From NCBI GenBank assembly GCA_040880545.1, contig JBBDIE010000097.1:1-25044 (forward strand): 25,044 bases of DNA. The letters are read 5' to 3'. Each line of letters opens with the position of its first letter. The stretch's first letter is position 1. The stretch is from M55B112 sp040880545. GTDB taxonomy: Bacteria; Bacteroidota; Bacteroidia; Bacteroidales; GCA-2748055. Both the position numbers and the translations under genes were made by a program. The notes below the pieces were generated by a model that worked only from the letters and a program-made list of their open reading frames with translations, ran no database searches and had not been told where the DNA came from. Of the stretch, positions 1 through 7,492 are shown one piece after another.

Positions 1-69
1 TCGAGGATCCTCGTGTTTTCAGCAAATTGAAAATTTGCGAAAACACGGGACCAACTGAGCTATAGCCCC
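1..69 (-). tRNA. Partial or tRNA-like gene, 5' part followed by a hairpin
   Basis: Read on the minus strand from 69, the sequence gives a 7-base acceptor arm GGGGCTA, the linker TA, the D-stem GCTC and a D-loop beginning AGTTGGT. This is the standard 5' third of a bacterial tRNA such as tRNA-Ala. The expected continuation (AGAGC and an anticodon arm) is absent. Instead a strong hairpin follows (12-47): 9 paired bases, one bulged base, 7 more pairs and a 3-base loop. Then comes the palindrome CGAGGATCCTCG (2-13). No anticodon can be assigned. The T arm and 3' acceptor, if present, lie outside the window. It may be a tRNA broken by a palindromic element, an odd tRNA-like RNA, or an assembly artefact at a contig end. 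Confidence 0.45.
12..47. repeat. Perfect hairpin abutting the tRNA 5' segment
   Basis: The arms CGTGTTTTC (12-20) and GAAAACACG (39-47) pair fully. GCAAATT (22-28) and AATTTGC (32-38) extend the stem after a single bulged A at 21, leaving the loop GAA. The structure lies where the D-stem 3' half and anticodon arm of the tRNA should be. There is no T-run, so it is not an ordinary terminator. Confidence 0.6.
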
Positions 70-193
70 AATTAAGCCCCAAAATTATTATTTTTTTGTT
101 GAAATAGGGCTCTGTGGCAAAATATTTGTGGATTTTTTATTACAATGGCATCTGAATATATGAAAGGATAAATGTAGTTCGTGTTTAATATGA

Positions 194-201
194 TATTTTT
201 G
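194..201 (+). promoter_or_regulatory. Possible -7 box for tonB
   Basis: TATTTTTG matches the Bacteroidota -7 consensus TAnnTTTG exactly and lies about 105 bases upstream of the tonB start. No convincing TTG -33 element is seen at the usual distance, so this is only a candidate in an AT-rich stretch. Confidence 0.25.
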
Positions 202-305
202 TCCTTCTGAAGTTTAGAATCAGAATAGATTAGGATCGGACAGTGGGGCATTTGAATTTCAAATAAATTAGTGTTAATTTTAACAGCGCTAAAAAAACAA
301 TAGCA

Positions 306-986
306 ATGAAACCAAAAAAATCGAAAACGGCAGACCTGGAGAATAAAAAGAGTATATTTCTGCAGGTAGGATTAGTGGTTGCTTTATCGATCATATTGAT
401 CGGATTTGAGTGGACATCAAAACCTAACCTGGATGATGATACTGAAATGGTCAGGGAGATTGATTTTGAAGATGAAATGATCGTTACCAGGAGAGAACCG
501 CCCAAGGAGCAGCCCAAACCGGAAACTCCCCCAGTGGCCGAAGTGCTGGATATTGTAGAAGATGATGTGGAAATCGATGATTTTGATTTCGATATGGAGG
601 TGGATGAAAATACGCAGTATGACTTTACCATGGCCGATGATGATGAAGAACAGATTGATGAGGAACAGATCTTCTTCATTGTTGAGGATATGCCTACATT
701 TAACGGTGGTGATCCCGCAATTGAATTCAGGAAGTATATTGCTGCAAACCTGGACTATCCTGAAATAGCTGCTGAAAACGGTATCAGTGGACGTGTAATT
801 GTTCAGTTCGCGGTTAATTCAAGCGGACGTGTGGTAGATGCAAAAATTATGAGGAGTGTTGACCCGGAACTTGATAAAGAAGCGATCAGGGTGGTAATGT
901 CCTCTCCTTCATGGACCCCTGGTAAGCAGCGGGGAAAAGCAGTAAAGGTATTGTTTACCTTCCCCATTAACTTTGTATTGCAGTAA
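306..986 (+). CDS. tonB: Energy transducer TonB
   Basis: TonB links the proton-motive force of the inner membrane to TonB-dependent outer-membrane receptors. This 226-residue protein has the usual plan. A short basic cytoplasmic tail is followed by one membrane helix (about residues 17-36), a proline-rich stretch (about 65-76, EPPKEQPKPETPP), an unusually acidic linker (about 80-125), and a C-terminal TonB domain (about 130-226) with the LDYPEIAAENGISGRV and GRVVDAKI signatures. The N-terminal stretch KPKKSKTADLENKKSIFLQ is typical of Bacteroidota TonB. No exbB or exbD is adjacent, so it is an orphan copy. The ATG at 306 has no clear Shine-Dalgarno, as usual in this phylum. A strong terminator follows 22 bases after the stop, so it is probably monocistronic. 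Confidence 0.93.
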   Translation: MKPKKSKTADLENKKSIFLQVGLVVALSIILIGFEWTSKPNLDDDTEMVREIDFEDEMIVTRREPPKEQPKPETPPVAEVLDIVEDDVEIDDFDFDMEVDENTQYDFTMADDDEEQIDEEQIFFIVEDMPTFNGGDPAIEFRKYIAANLDYPEIAAENGISGRVIVQFAVNSSGRVVDAKIMRSVDPELDKEAIRVVMSSPSWTPGKQRGKAVKVLFTFPINFVLQ

Positions 987-1007
987 AATATTAATAATAG
1001 CAAATTG

Positions 1008-1032
1008 AAGGGCCGGAAATCCGGCCCTTTTT
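1008..1032 (+). terminator. Rho-independent terminator of tonB
   Basis: A GC-rich stem GGGCCGG (1010-1016) / CCGGCCC (1021-1027) with the 4-base loop AAAT is followed by TTTTT (1028-1032). It starts 22 bases after the tonB stop codon and separates tonB from the next gene on the same strand. Confidence 0.9.
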
Positions 1033-1102
1033 AGTTGTTCATAACCTTCGTGGTTTTAAATAAATATTTTCATAAATTAGCTTCGAACAAAATCTACCAC
1101 CT

Positions 1103-2281
1103 ATGAAAAAACTTTTACCCATCTTACTTTCCGTATTAATTTTTTCTTCGTGTGGTTCTGTTACCAAGAACCTGCAGCGGGGAAATTATGATAAAGTAAT
1201 TCAAAAAACCACCAAGAGTCTGATGCGGAAGCCCAAGCTTAAGGATGCAGAAGCGATGGACCGTGCCTACAAACTTGCCAATGAAAGGGATCTGGAGAGG
1301 GTTTCTTACCTGGAGAGGGAAGATAATCCCAATTACTACGATGAACTTTTCGCACGATACGCCAGCCTGAAAGAACGGCAAAGCAAGGTGCGGACAGTCA
1401 CTCCCATAACCATTGACGGCAAGACTTTTAATTATGAGTATATCGATTACGATGCGAAGATCGTGGCATCAAAGAATAAGGCTGCCGAAGAATTTTACAA
1501 CACTGGTAAAAAGTTGATGAACAATGCACTTTCCAAAAGCGATTTCAGGGAAGCCTACTTTCAACTGAATCGTGCCAATGAGTATGGGGGGCATAAATTT
1601 CCTGATATTGAGTTGTTGATCCACGATGCGCGTATGAGCGGGATCAGCAGGGTTATCGTTGTACCTGAAAACAGGGATCCCCATATCGGGATACCCCAGA
1701 TAGACCTGGATTACCTGGTCGCCTTTGATTCACGGGGCCTTGGAAGCGAATGGATAGAGTATCATTTTAAGCATGTTGGCGGTAATGCCGACTACGATTA
1801 TGAGCTGTTTGTCAGGGTGCTATCCATTGACATTTCGGATAATATTGAAAAAGAATCGAAACAGGACTATACCAGGAAGAGCAAAACACTGTTTGATTAT
1901 GCGCTCGACGGAGCGGGAAATGTTATGAAAGATACAGCCGGTAATGACATTAAAATATACAAGGACGTCTCGGCCACCATGGTGAAAAAGGAGAAAATCA
2001 AAACCTGCAGAATTCGCGGTGAGGTTGAGGTTATTTCTATTGCCGGGGAACCCAGGGGCTCGGTGGCTAAAACTCCTTTCTCAGCAGACCATACGTTCGA
2101 AAATGTTTCTTATGACCTGATCGGTAATCCTGAAGCGGTTGACGTCGGCACCAGGGACCTGACCAAGAATGAGCCACAGCCGTTCCCGACTGAGACTGTT
2201 CTTGTTAAAAAATGTATTGAGAATGCAAAACCGGTGGTGCAGGGAATTATCATGGACTCCGGAAAGCGACATATTAATTGA
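1103..2281 (+). CDS. Lipoprotein of unknown function
   Basis: I do not recognise the family. The protein has 392 residues and begins with a lipoprotein signal peptide, with the hydrophobic core PILLSVLIF followed by SSC (Cys17 as lipidation site), so it should be anchored in the periplasm or outer membrane. Residues about 18-170 are rich in charged helices with repeat-like spacing (NYDKVIQKTTKSL, AEEFYNTGKKLMNNAL, DFREAYFQLNRANEYGG). This resembles TPR-type helical repeats. The second half (about 185-390) is mixed alpha/beta with no motif I know. It is preceded by the tonB terminator and followed by a large inverted repeat, so it is probably transcribed alone. A structural or assembly role in the envelope is plausible but is inference only. 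Confidence 0.8.
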   Translation: MKKLLPILLSVLIFSSCGSVTKNLQRGNYDKVIQKTTKSLMRKPKLKDAEAMDRAYKLANERDLERVSYLEREDNPNYYDELFARYASLKERQSKVRTVTPITIDGKTFNYEYIDYDAKIVASKNKAAEEFYNTGKKLMNNALSKSDFREAYFQLNRANEYGGHKFPDIELLIHDARMSGISRVIVVPENRDPHIGIPQIDLDYLVAFDSRGLGSEWIEYHFKHVGGNADYDYELFVRVLSIDISDNIEKESKQDYTRKSKTLFDYALDGAGNVMKDTAGNDIKIYKDVSATMVKKEKIKTCRIRGEVEVISIAGEPRGSVAKTPFSADHTFENVSYDLIGNPEAVDVGTRDLTKNEPQPFPTETVLVKKCIENAKPVVQGIIMDSGKRHIN

Positions 2282-2327
2282 TCTATCCTGATTGATTGCA
2301 TGTTTGTTTCCGTATTGGAGACAACAA

Positions 2328-2394
2328 TAAAGCTGTTTCCCAAAGGTGCAATGTGAAATTCTTTTACACTGTGCTTCTTTGGGAAACAGCTTTA
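2328..2394. terminator. Long inverted repeat between convergent genes, probable bidirectional terminator
   Basis: Two 18-base arms match perfectly: TAAAGCTGTTTCCCAAAG (2328-2345) and its complement (2377-2394). The 31-base interval between them has partial inner pairing (GTGCA.../...TGTGC). It lies between the stop of the plus-strand lipoprotein (2281) and the stop of the minus-strand fucP (2427). T-rich stretches flank the stem in both directions. The arms are longer than in most terminators, so a small palindromic element used as a terminator is an alternative. Confidence 0.65.
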
Positions 2395-2426
2395 AAATTT
2401 ACTGCAAGGCTCCACCGTCCGCGTAA

Positions 2427-3863
2427 TCAGACATTTACTTTTCCCAATTCATGCCTGCGGGCCACAACAGCCCCGTAATAGGTCACCACCATAAAAGCAA
2501 TGGCCGGTACCCAGTATGCTAAGATGATATTCCCCGACTGGTCGGAAACGATTCCCTGTATCTGGGTAAGGAAAGCTGCCCCTGCGATGGCCATCACCAT
2601 ACCGGCCCCGCCAATCTTGGCATCCTCTCCCAATCCATTGATCCCGAGCCCGTAGATGGTGGGAAACATCAACGACATACATCCTGATATGCCCATCAGT
2701 GCGTAGATCCCCCCAAATCCATCGCTGTATATGGCAATCAGACTGAAGAGTACAGCAATCAACCCAAGGCCTGTAAGGAGCTGCCTTGGTTTGATGAACT
2801 TCATCAAACCGGTGCATATAAATCTTCCCAGTACGAACAACACCAATGATATGATGTAATAAGTCGCCCCGGCCTGTTCTGCAGTTCTGGGAAGAAGTTG
2901 TGGAAGTCCGATCCATTCAATGAAATTGTAAAATCCTGCCGCAATGGGCTCAATGCCCCTTAATTCCGTAATGATCTGCCCTGTGGTGGGATTTGGTCCA
3001 ATACCCGCAATCACTGCATCAAGCTGGAGCTTCTGCATCACATAGCGGATTATAAACGACCAAACAGCTATCTGGGCTCCCACATAGAAAAACTGCGCCA
3101 CCACCGCCCAAACATAGTTCCTGTTTTTCATAAGCCTCCTGAAAGTGCCCGAAAAATCAAGGGTTTTATCATCTTCCTTCAGATTCGGCATCTTTGTGAA
3201 GCGTATGGCCAGAAGGATCCCAACCATCACCAAACCCAATATCATGTATGTAAATGTCAGGGAGCTTAATTCCAATCCCTGGATCCTTGTCAGTTCTTCC
3301 GGAGCAATTGCACCTCGCTGACTTGCTGTCATTGTACTTAACTTTGAAAGTATAAACACCTGACTGATCACAACCCCCGTAATTGCTCCAAACGGGTTAA
3401 ACGACTGCGCAAAATTCAGCCGTTGTGTCGCGGTCTTCTCAGGGCCGATGGCGTAAACATAAGTGTTGGTGGAAGTTTCAAGTATTGATAAACCCGCAAA
3501 CAGTATCAGTATGGAAAAAAGATAGAGCATAAATCCAATTTCAGTACTCAAACCGGATGTTAACATAGCCGGATAAAACATAAACGTTCCGGTGGCATAC
3601 ATGGCAAGTCCGAGGAGTACCCCCGATTTATAAGTATATTTCTTTATAAATAGAGCCCCCGGAATGGCAAAACAGCCATACCCAAGAAAATAACAGGCAA
3701 TCTGGATCCACGCTGTTTTGGTATCTGTAAGACTGAATATCCTCTTGAATGCTGCCAGCATGGTATCTGTCAGGTTATTGGGAATTGCCCAGGCAAAAAA
3801 CAGCAACGACAATAGAATAAATGGCCAAAGTATTCCCTTTGGAATGACGCGTTCCTTTTCCAT
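2427..3863 (-). CDS. fucP: L-fucose:H+ symporter, MFS family
   Basis: This 478-residue, 12-helix major facilitator imports L-fucose with a proton across the inner membrane. The N-terminal LLFFAWAIPNNLTDTML matches the E. coli FucP segment that carries the proton-coupling Asp (here Asp33). LSILETSTNTYVYAIGPE carries the second key acidic residue (here Glu129), followed by QRLNFAQSFNPFGAI, the sugar-MFS signature. It is longer than E. coli FucP, partly from an extended loop around residues 285-310. It is the last gene of fucI - DUF6786 lipoprotein - fucP, starting 18 bases after its neighbour's stop, and ends before a long inverted-repeat terminator. Specificity for fucose is supported by the adjacent fucI. 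Related 6-deoxy sugars or sugars of similar configuration cannot be excluded. Confidence 0.9.
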   Translation of the reverse strand: MEKERVIPKGILWPFILLSLLFFAWAIPNNLTDTMLAAFKRIFSLTDTKTAWIQIACYFLGYGCFAIPGALFIKKYTYKSGVLLGLAMYATGTFMFYPAMLTSGLSTEIGFMLYLFSILILFAGLSILETSTNTYVYAIGPEKTATQRLNFAQSFNPFGAITGVVISQVFILSKLSTMTASQRGAIAPEELTRIQGLELSSLTFTYMILGLVMVGILLAIRFTKMPNLKEDDKTLDFSGTFRRLMKNRNYVWAVVAQFFYVGAQIAVWSFIIRYVMQKLQLDAVIAGIGPNPTTGQIITELRGIEPIAAGFYNFIEWIGLPQLLPRTAEQAGATYYIISLVLFVLGRFICTGLMKFIKPRQLLTGLGLIAVLFSLIAIYSDGFGGIYALMGISGCMSLMFPTIYGLGINGLGEDAKIGGAGMVMAIAGAAFLTQIQGIVSDQSGNIILAYWVPAIAFMVVTYYGAVVARRHELGKVNV

Positions 3864-3881
3864 AAGATATATTTGTTGTGT

Positions 3882-5102
3882 TTATTTAAATTTATTTGCT
3901 ATCTCTTTCAAATCCAGGTCAAACAACGTATCAACCATGGCTGCCAGTATTGCCTCTTCTGCTTCAAAATGCATAACCCGCTGAACATGTACCAATGATT
4001 CTCCCGGCTTAAGCGCTGCTGCCGGAGAGGAGGTTTCGATCTCATAGAACGGCCCCATAATCGATCCGTCGTCTACCGGTCCATCGTTGTAAGAATTCAC
4101 CGCATCCCCAACATAAGGATCATCCTGGATGCCCCACTTCGAATTAACGTAAGGCATTGGTTCGTCTGGTAATGAACTCCACAAAAGGGTTAATACCTTG
4201 CTTCCCGAATCGTAACTGCCGCATAATGCTTTCGCCCGTTGGGGTGGAATCCCGATTTTACTCCTGTGTTTTCCATCTATCTTGAAAAAGACAGTGCCGT
4301 TTTCAACTTTCAACCGGTCGGATGGAACCTTCCCGAAATAATCATCATTCACGATCACTCCATCAGTATCCTCCCTGTAAGGCAGGAACACCGTTGTCTC
4401 AGGTGATGGGTTAAACATACATAGCATCCAGAGGGATAGCAGTCCCCCCTCCTTTGTCCACGCTTCTGAACCACGGTTCATGATGGTATTTTCAGATTCG
4501 TAAGCGACCATCCGTATATTGTCAGGGACAGGAATATTAAGCATCTCCGAAACTTCTTCTTTTGCCATAACCGAAAGCTTGCGTTCCAGGCTTAAAGAAA
4601 ATTCCGAACCGGCCACGTTTTTCAATACTGCAGACTTTGAAAATCTGACGCTCCGGCTATCCTGTTCAAGTATATCGAAGGTGTCGGTATCAATCAATGA
4701 AGGAACCACCCAGTTTTCAAATACCTGCTCCTCCCCTTCCCCGAAATAGATGGAGTAGGGCCCTCCCTCGGGTCCGAGCCAGAGCCTCTCTTCACCCCCA
4801 AATACATTAAATTGCGGATCCTGTTGTCCAGCTTCAATAAATGAATAGTTGATCCATCCATAGCTGTTCCCCTTGTTTCCTTTAGCTGTAGAGGTCATCA
4901 CCCTTCCCTGGTAAGCCGGAACTACCAGTATCCTGGATAATCCGTCTTCACTCTCCAGCTCCAGAAAATCGATCCGGTGCTTTTCGAAAAAAGCCTTGTC
5001 ATACCCGTATTTACCCATATCATATCTTTTATTGTTCTGATTGCAAGAATGTGAAGTCAGAAACAGAATTGCTACTATTGTCAGAAAAACAGTTCGCTTC
5101 AT
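3882..5102 (-). CDS. DUF6786-type lipoprotein in the fucose operon
   Basis: This 406-residue protein has an N-terminal signal peptide with a relaxed lipobox (LTSHSC, Cys20). The rest resembles the DUF6786 family, recognised from GGEERLWLGPEGGPYSIYF and surrounding segments; I take this family to have a galactose-mutarotase-like beta-sandwich. It is the middle gene of the operon, 27 bases after fucI and 18 before fucP. Enteric fuc operons carry the small unrelated mutarotase FucU. A lipoprotein with a mutarotase-like fold beside isomerase and permease suggests anomer conversion or sugar binding in the periplasm, but this is inference. No catalytic residues can be confirmed by eye. Confidence 0.75.
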   Translation of the reverse strand: MKRTVFLTIVAILFLTSHSCNQNNKRYDMGKYGYDKAFFEKHRIDFLELESEDGLSRILVVPAYQGRVMTSTAKGNKGNSYGWINYSFIEAGQQDPQFNVFGGEERLWLGPEGGPYSIYFGEGEEQVFENWVVPSLIDTDTFDILEQDSRSVRFSKSAVLKNVAGSEFSLSLERKLSVMAKEEVSEMLNIPVPDNIRMVAYESENTIMNRGSEAWTKEGGLLSLWMLCMFNPSPETTVFLPYREDTDGVIVNDDYFGKVPSDRLKVENGTVFFKIDGKHRSKIGIPPQRAKALCGSYDSGSKVLTLLWSSLPDEPMPYVNSKWGIQDDPYVGDAVNSYNDGPVDDGSIMGPFYEIETSSPAAALKPGESLVHVQRVMHFEAEEAILAAMVDTLFDLDLKEIANKFK

Positions 5103-5129
5103 AATTTTATTTTTTACAAATGACTATCA

Positions 5130-6905
5130 TCAGTCGTACAGTGGACCCAATTCACTGCAGGCCCTGTAATCAGCCCCTTCAGCTTCTGATCCATAAGATT
5201 TCCAAGCCGCAGGACGGAATATGTCATTATACTCCAAATTATGCATGTTTACCGGGATCCTCAACATGGATGCCAGCGTAATCAGGTCCGCACCAATATG
5301 ACCATAGCTTATGGCCCCGTGGTTGGATCCCCAATGGGCCATTACTGAATAGACATCCGTAAAAGGTCCGGCACCGTTTGTTCGTGGCACGAACCAGGTG
5401 GTTGGCCAGGTTGGATCAGTTCGTTTGTCAAGAACATGGTGGATATCATCTTCCAGTTCAACCGTCCATCCTTCTGCAAGCTGAAGAACCGGGCCCAGTC
5501 CTTTTACCAGGTTGATCCTGCTCATGGTTACGGGCATCTGGCCAGCCGTTTTAAATTGCGACGAAAATCCACCGCCCCTGAAATACTCAAGATTGGCCGG
5601 GCACCACCTGGTACTCTCCAGGCATTTTCTGGCCTCTTCCGGCGTGATATCCCAAAAGGGCTTCATTACCGGGTTTCCCTTCTTATCTTTCTGCATAGCT
5701 GTCGCATCCAGTGTTGTTGACCCGGAATTGATCAGGTGAATAACACCTCCGGCTGCGAGCCCGGAAAGTTCCTTTCCTGTTACACGCTTTACAGATTCAG
5801 GACTCCAGTAGGTTCGTACATCAGAAAAAATCTGGGCGGTATTGGTCAGTAAATGTCCGAACAACATGGAAACCCCGTTCAGGCTATCATTCTCCGTTGC
5901 CAATATAAATGCTTCACGTATCCCGTTCCAGTCGAATGAAGAATTAAGCATGGCCTCTGTAAAATCACCATTGGGAAAATGGTCCGTCCAGTGCCGCTGT
6001 CCCTGGAACCCCGCAGCAATAGCATTTCTTCCCCGGGCTTCTTCTCCCCATCCAATTTTGGCAAGTTTTTCATTTCCAATCATCAGATCACGGGTGATCA
6101 GCGTCATTTTCACTACCATCTCCCATTCCCAATCCTTTCTCTTCCGATCCGTTGGCTCCTTATTGATATCCTCCCCTTCAATACAATTTTCCTTCACCCA
6201 GGCCAGCGCCTTCTTATATTCATCTTTGTCATAAATTCCCAGTTCAACCCTCCTGATAATCTCGGTGCTGTCCACAAATTCTGTTCGCATGCCCAGGTAA
6301 TCCTGGAAAAACCCTGCATCAACCATGGATCCCACAATTCCCATGGATACATAACCGATGGAGAGGTATGTTTTACCTTTCATCTGGGCCACGGCAAGTC
6401 CCGCCTTTACAAACCTCAGAATCTTTTCCCGGACATCTTCCGGAATTGTTTTATCATCTGCATCCTGCACATCCCTGCCATATATGCCGAATGTTGGCAG
6501 TCCTTTCTGGTTATACCCTGCCAACGCTGCGGCAAGATAAACGGCCCCCGGCCGTGCCGATCCGTTAAACCCCCAAATTGCTTTTGGTACCAGCAGGTCC
6601 GTATCCATCACTTCGGTACCATAACACCATGCAGGAGTAACTGTCAATGACACCCCTACCCCTTCACGGGCAAACTGTTCAGTGCACCGCGCTGCATCTG
6701 CCACTCCACCAATGGTGGTCTCGGAGATCACACAGGTCACTTTTTCACCGGAAGAAAACCTCAGTTCTGATTCAATCAACCTGGCAGCAGTTCTGGCCAT
6801 ATCCATCGTTTGCTGTTCAAGTGATTCACGAACGCCTTTTTCCCTTCCATCGATTACAGGTCTTATTCCAACTTTCGGTAATTCACCAATTAATTTGTTA
6901 CTCAT
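5130..6905 (-). CDS. fucI: L-fucose isomerase
   Basis: FucI interconverts L-fucose and L-fuculose (and D-arabinose and D-ribulose) in the cytoplasm using Mn2+. The 591-residue protein has the family length and follows E. coli FucI closely throughout, for example LPKVGIRPVIDGR, PAWCYGTEVMD, LFGHLLTN, DVRTYWSPE, INSGSTTLDA, GLGPVLQLAEGW and GPFTDVYSVMAHWG. The metal ligands are present as Glu338 (ATEND), Asp362 (SDVRTYW) and His528 (SNHGA). It is the first gene of the fucI - DUF6786 - fucP operon. Fuculokinase and fuculose-phosphate aldolase are not in the window, so downstream catabolism must be encoded elsewhere. A truncated LacI-family regulator lies just upstream on the same strand. Confidence 0.97.
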   Translation of the reverse strand: MSNKLIGELPKVGIRPVIDGREKGVRESLEQQTMDMARTAARLIESELRFSSGEKVTCVISETTIGGVADAARCTEQFAREGVGVSLTVTPAWCYGTEVMDTDLLVPKAIWGFNGSARPGAVYLAAALAGYNQKGLPTFGIYGRDVQDADDKTIPEDVREKILRFVKAGLAVAQMKGKTYLSIGYVSMGIVGSMVDAGFFQDYLGMRTEFVDSTEIIRRVELGIYDKDEYKKALAWVKENCIEGEDINKEPTDRKRKDWEWEMVVKMTLITRDLMIGNEKLAKIGWGEEARGRNAIAAGFQGQRHWTDHFPNGDFTEAMLNSSFDWNGIREAFILATENDSLNGVSMLFGHLLTNTAQIFSDVRTYWSPESVKRVTGKELSGLAAGGVIHLINSGSTTLDATAMQKDKKGNPVMKPFWDITPEEARKCLESTRWCPANLEYFRGGGFSSQFKTAGQMPVTMSRINLVKGLGPVLQLAEGWTVELEDDIHHVLDKRTDPTWPTTWFVPRTNGAGPFTDVYSVMAHWGSNHGAISYGHIGADLITLASMLRIPVNMHNLEYNDIFRPAAWKSYGSEAEGADYRACSELGPLYD

Positions 6906-6946
6906 TTTTTTAATTTTGAATTTGTTATTGTTAATCTCTTAATTTC

Positions 6947-6954
6947 CAATATAA
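6947..6954 (-). promoter_or_regulatory. Possible -7 box of the fuc operon
   Basis: On the minus strand TATATTGG matches TAnnTTTG at five of six fixed positions and lies about 40 bases before the fucI start. No clear TTG -33 element is seen at the usual spacing. Confidence 0.22.
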
Positions 6955-7003
6955 ATGTACTGCCAGCCAGCTCTTATAACTCTCCTTTATAACCGATAAA
7001 AAT

Positions 7004-7357
7004 TTATCCGCTCGACTGGCGCTCAATAAACCGGTGCATAAGCCTTACTTTGTCCGCCTTTTTTGTTCCGTTAATCTGCTCCGTCAGCAACCTCACCGAT
7101 TCCCTGGCCATCTCCTGGATCGGCTGCTTAATATAGGTCAGGGGAGCGTAAAAGAAATCAAATGCTTCTCCCCCGTCGAATCCTATGATAGCCAGTTCAT
7201 CAGGTACTTTGATACTTTGACGTAATAAAAAGTACAACCCCTTGATGGTTAAAGTATTTGTTGCAAAAATAATGGCGTCAATCTTTCTTTCAGGGATACT
7301 TTCTTTATTCTCTTCCTGGAACTCATTTACTCTTTCACTCTTCGGTTTTAATCTTTC
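7004..7357 (-). pseudogene. LacI-family regulator, C-terminal remnant lacking the DNA-binding domain
   Basis: The open minus-strand frame translates to the end of a LacI-family sugar-binding domain: IDAIIFATNTLTIKGLYFLL, VPDELAIIGFDGGEAFDFFYAPLTYIKQPIQEMA and RLLTEQINGT. These match the last third of a periplasmic-binding-like regulator. About 118 codons remain of the roughly 340 expected, and the helix-turn-helix domain is missing. A separate frame starting with ATG at 7359-7361 reads MRKIKTEE and stops at once, so the original 5' end may be fused out of frame to the 3' end by an internal deletion. Its place directly upstream of fucI suggests it once controlled the fucose operon. It would not bind DNA now unless a complete copy exists elsewhere. 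Confidence 0.7.
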
Positions 7358-7376
7358 TCATGTACCTAATATATGC

Positions 7377-7388
7377 TTAAGCGTTTAA
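7377..7388. promoter_or_regulatory. LacI-type operator-like palindrome
   Basis: TTAAGCGTTTAA is a 12-base palindrome with 10 of 12 symmetric positions around a central CG, the usual layout of LacI-family operators. It sits 16 bases upstream of the remnant regulator's ATG (7361) and 63 bases upstream of the stub beginning at 7451, between two divergent broken reading frames. No second copy was seen in front of fucI. Confidence 0.4.
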
Positions 7389-7450
7389 ATTAAAAATTAT
7401 TCCGCTATTTCCTGGTACAAATTGCGATATAATCATCATTTTATTGTTGC

Positions 7451-7492
7451 ATGAAAAAGAATACCATCCACCTTATTTTCTTCCTGTTATAG
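7451..7492 (+). pseudogene. Signal-peptide stub of a lost exported protein
   Basis: ATG at 7451 opens a frame of 13 codons, MKKNTIHLIFFLL, ending in TAG (7490-7492). A basic start followed by a hydrophobic run is typical of a Bacteroidota signal peptide. The same frame continues after the stop for about 30 codons without similarity to any family I know. It faces away from the regulator remnant, across the operator-like site. The simplest reading is the 5' end of a degraded exported-protein gene. A chance ORF is the alternative. Confidence 0.35.

Noticed and set aside
230..679. Minus-strand Ser-rich open frame of 149 codons
   Set aside because: It is antisense to the acidic linker of TonB, where GAT/GAA codons read as Ser- and Ile-rich on the other strand.
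2296..2478. Short plus-strand frame after the lipoprotein gene
   Set aside because: It runs through the inverted-repeat terminator and into the antisense of fucP, with no domain.
5979..6650. Plus-strand open frame of 223 codons
   Set aside because: It lies wholly inside fucI on the opposite strand, and fucI is certain from its metal ligands and full-length similarity. The frame has no start context or domain.
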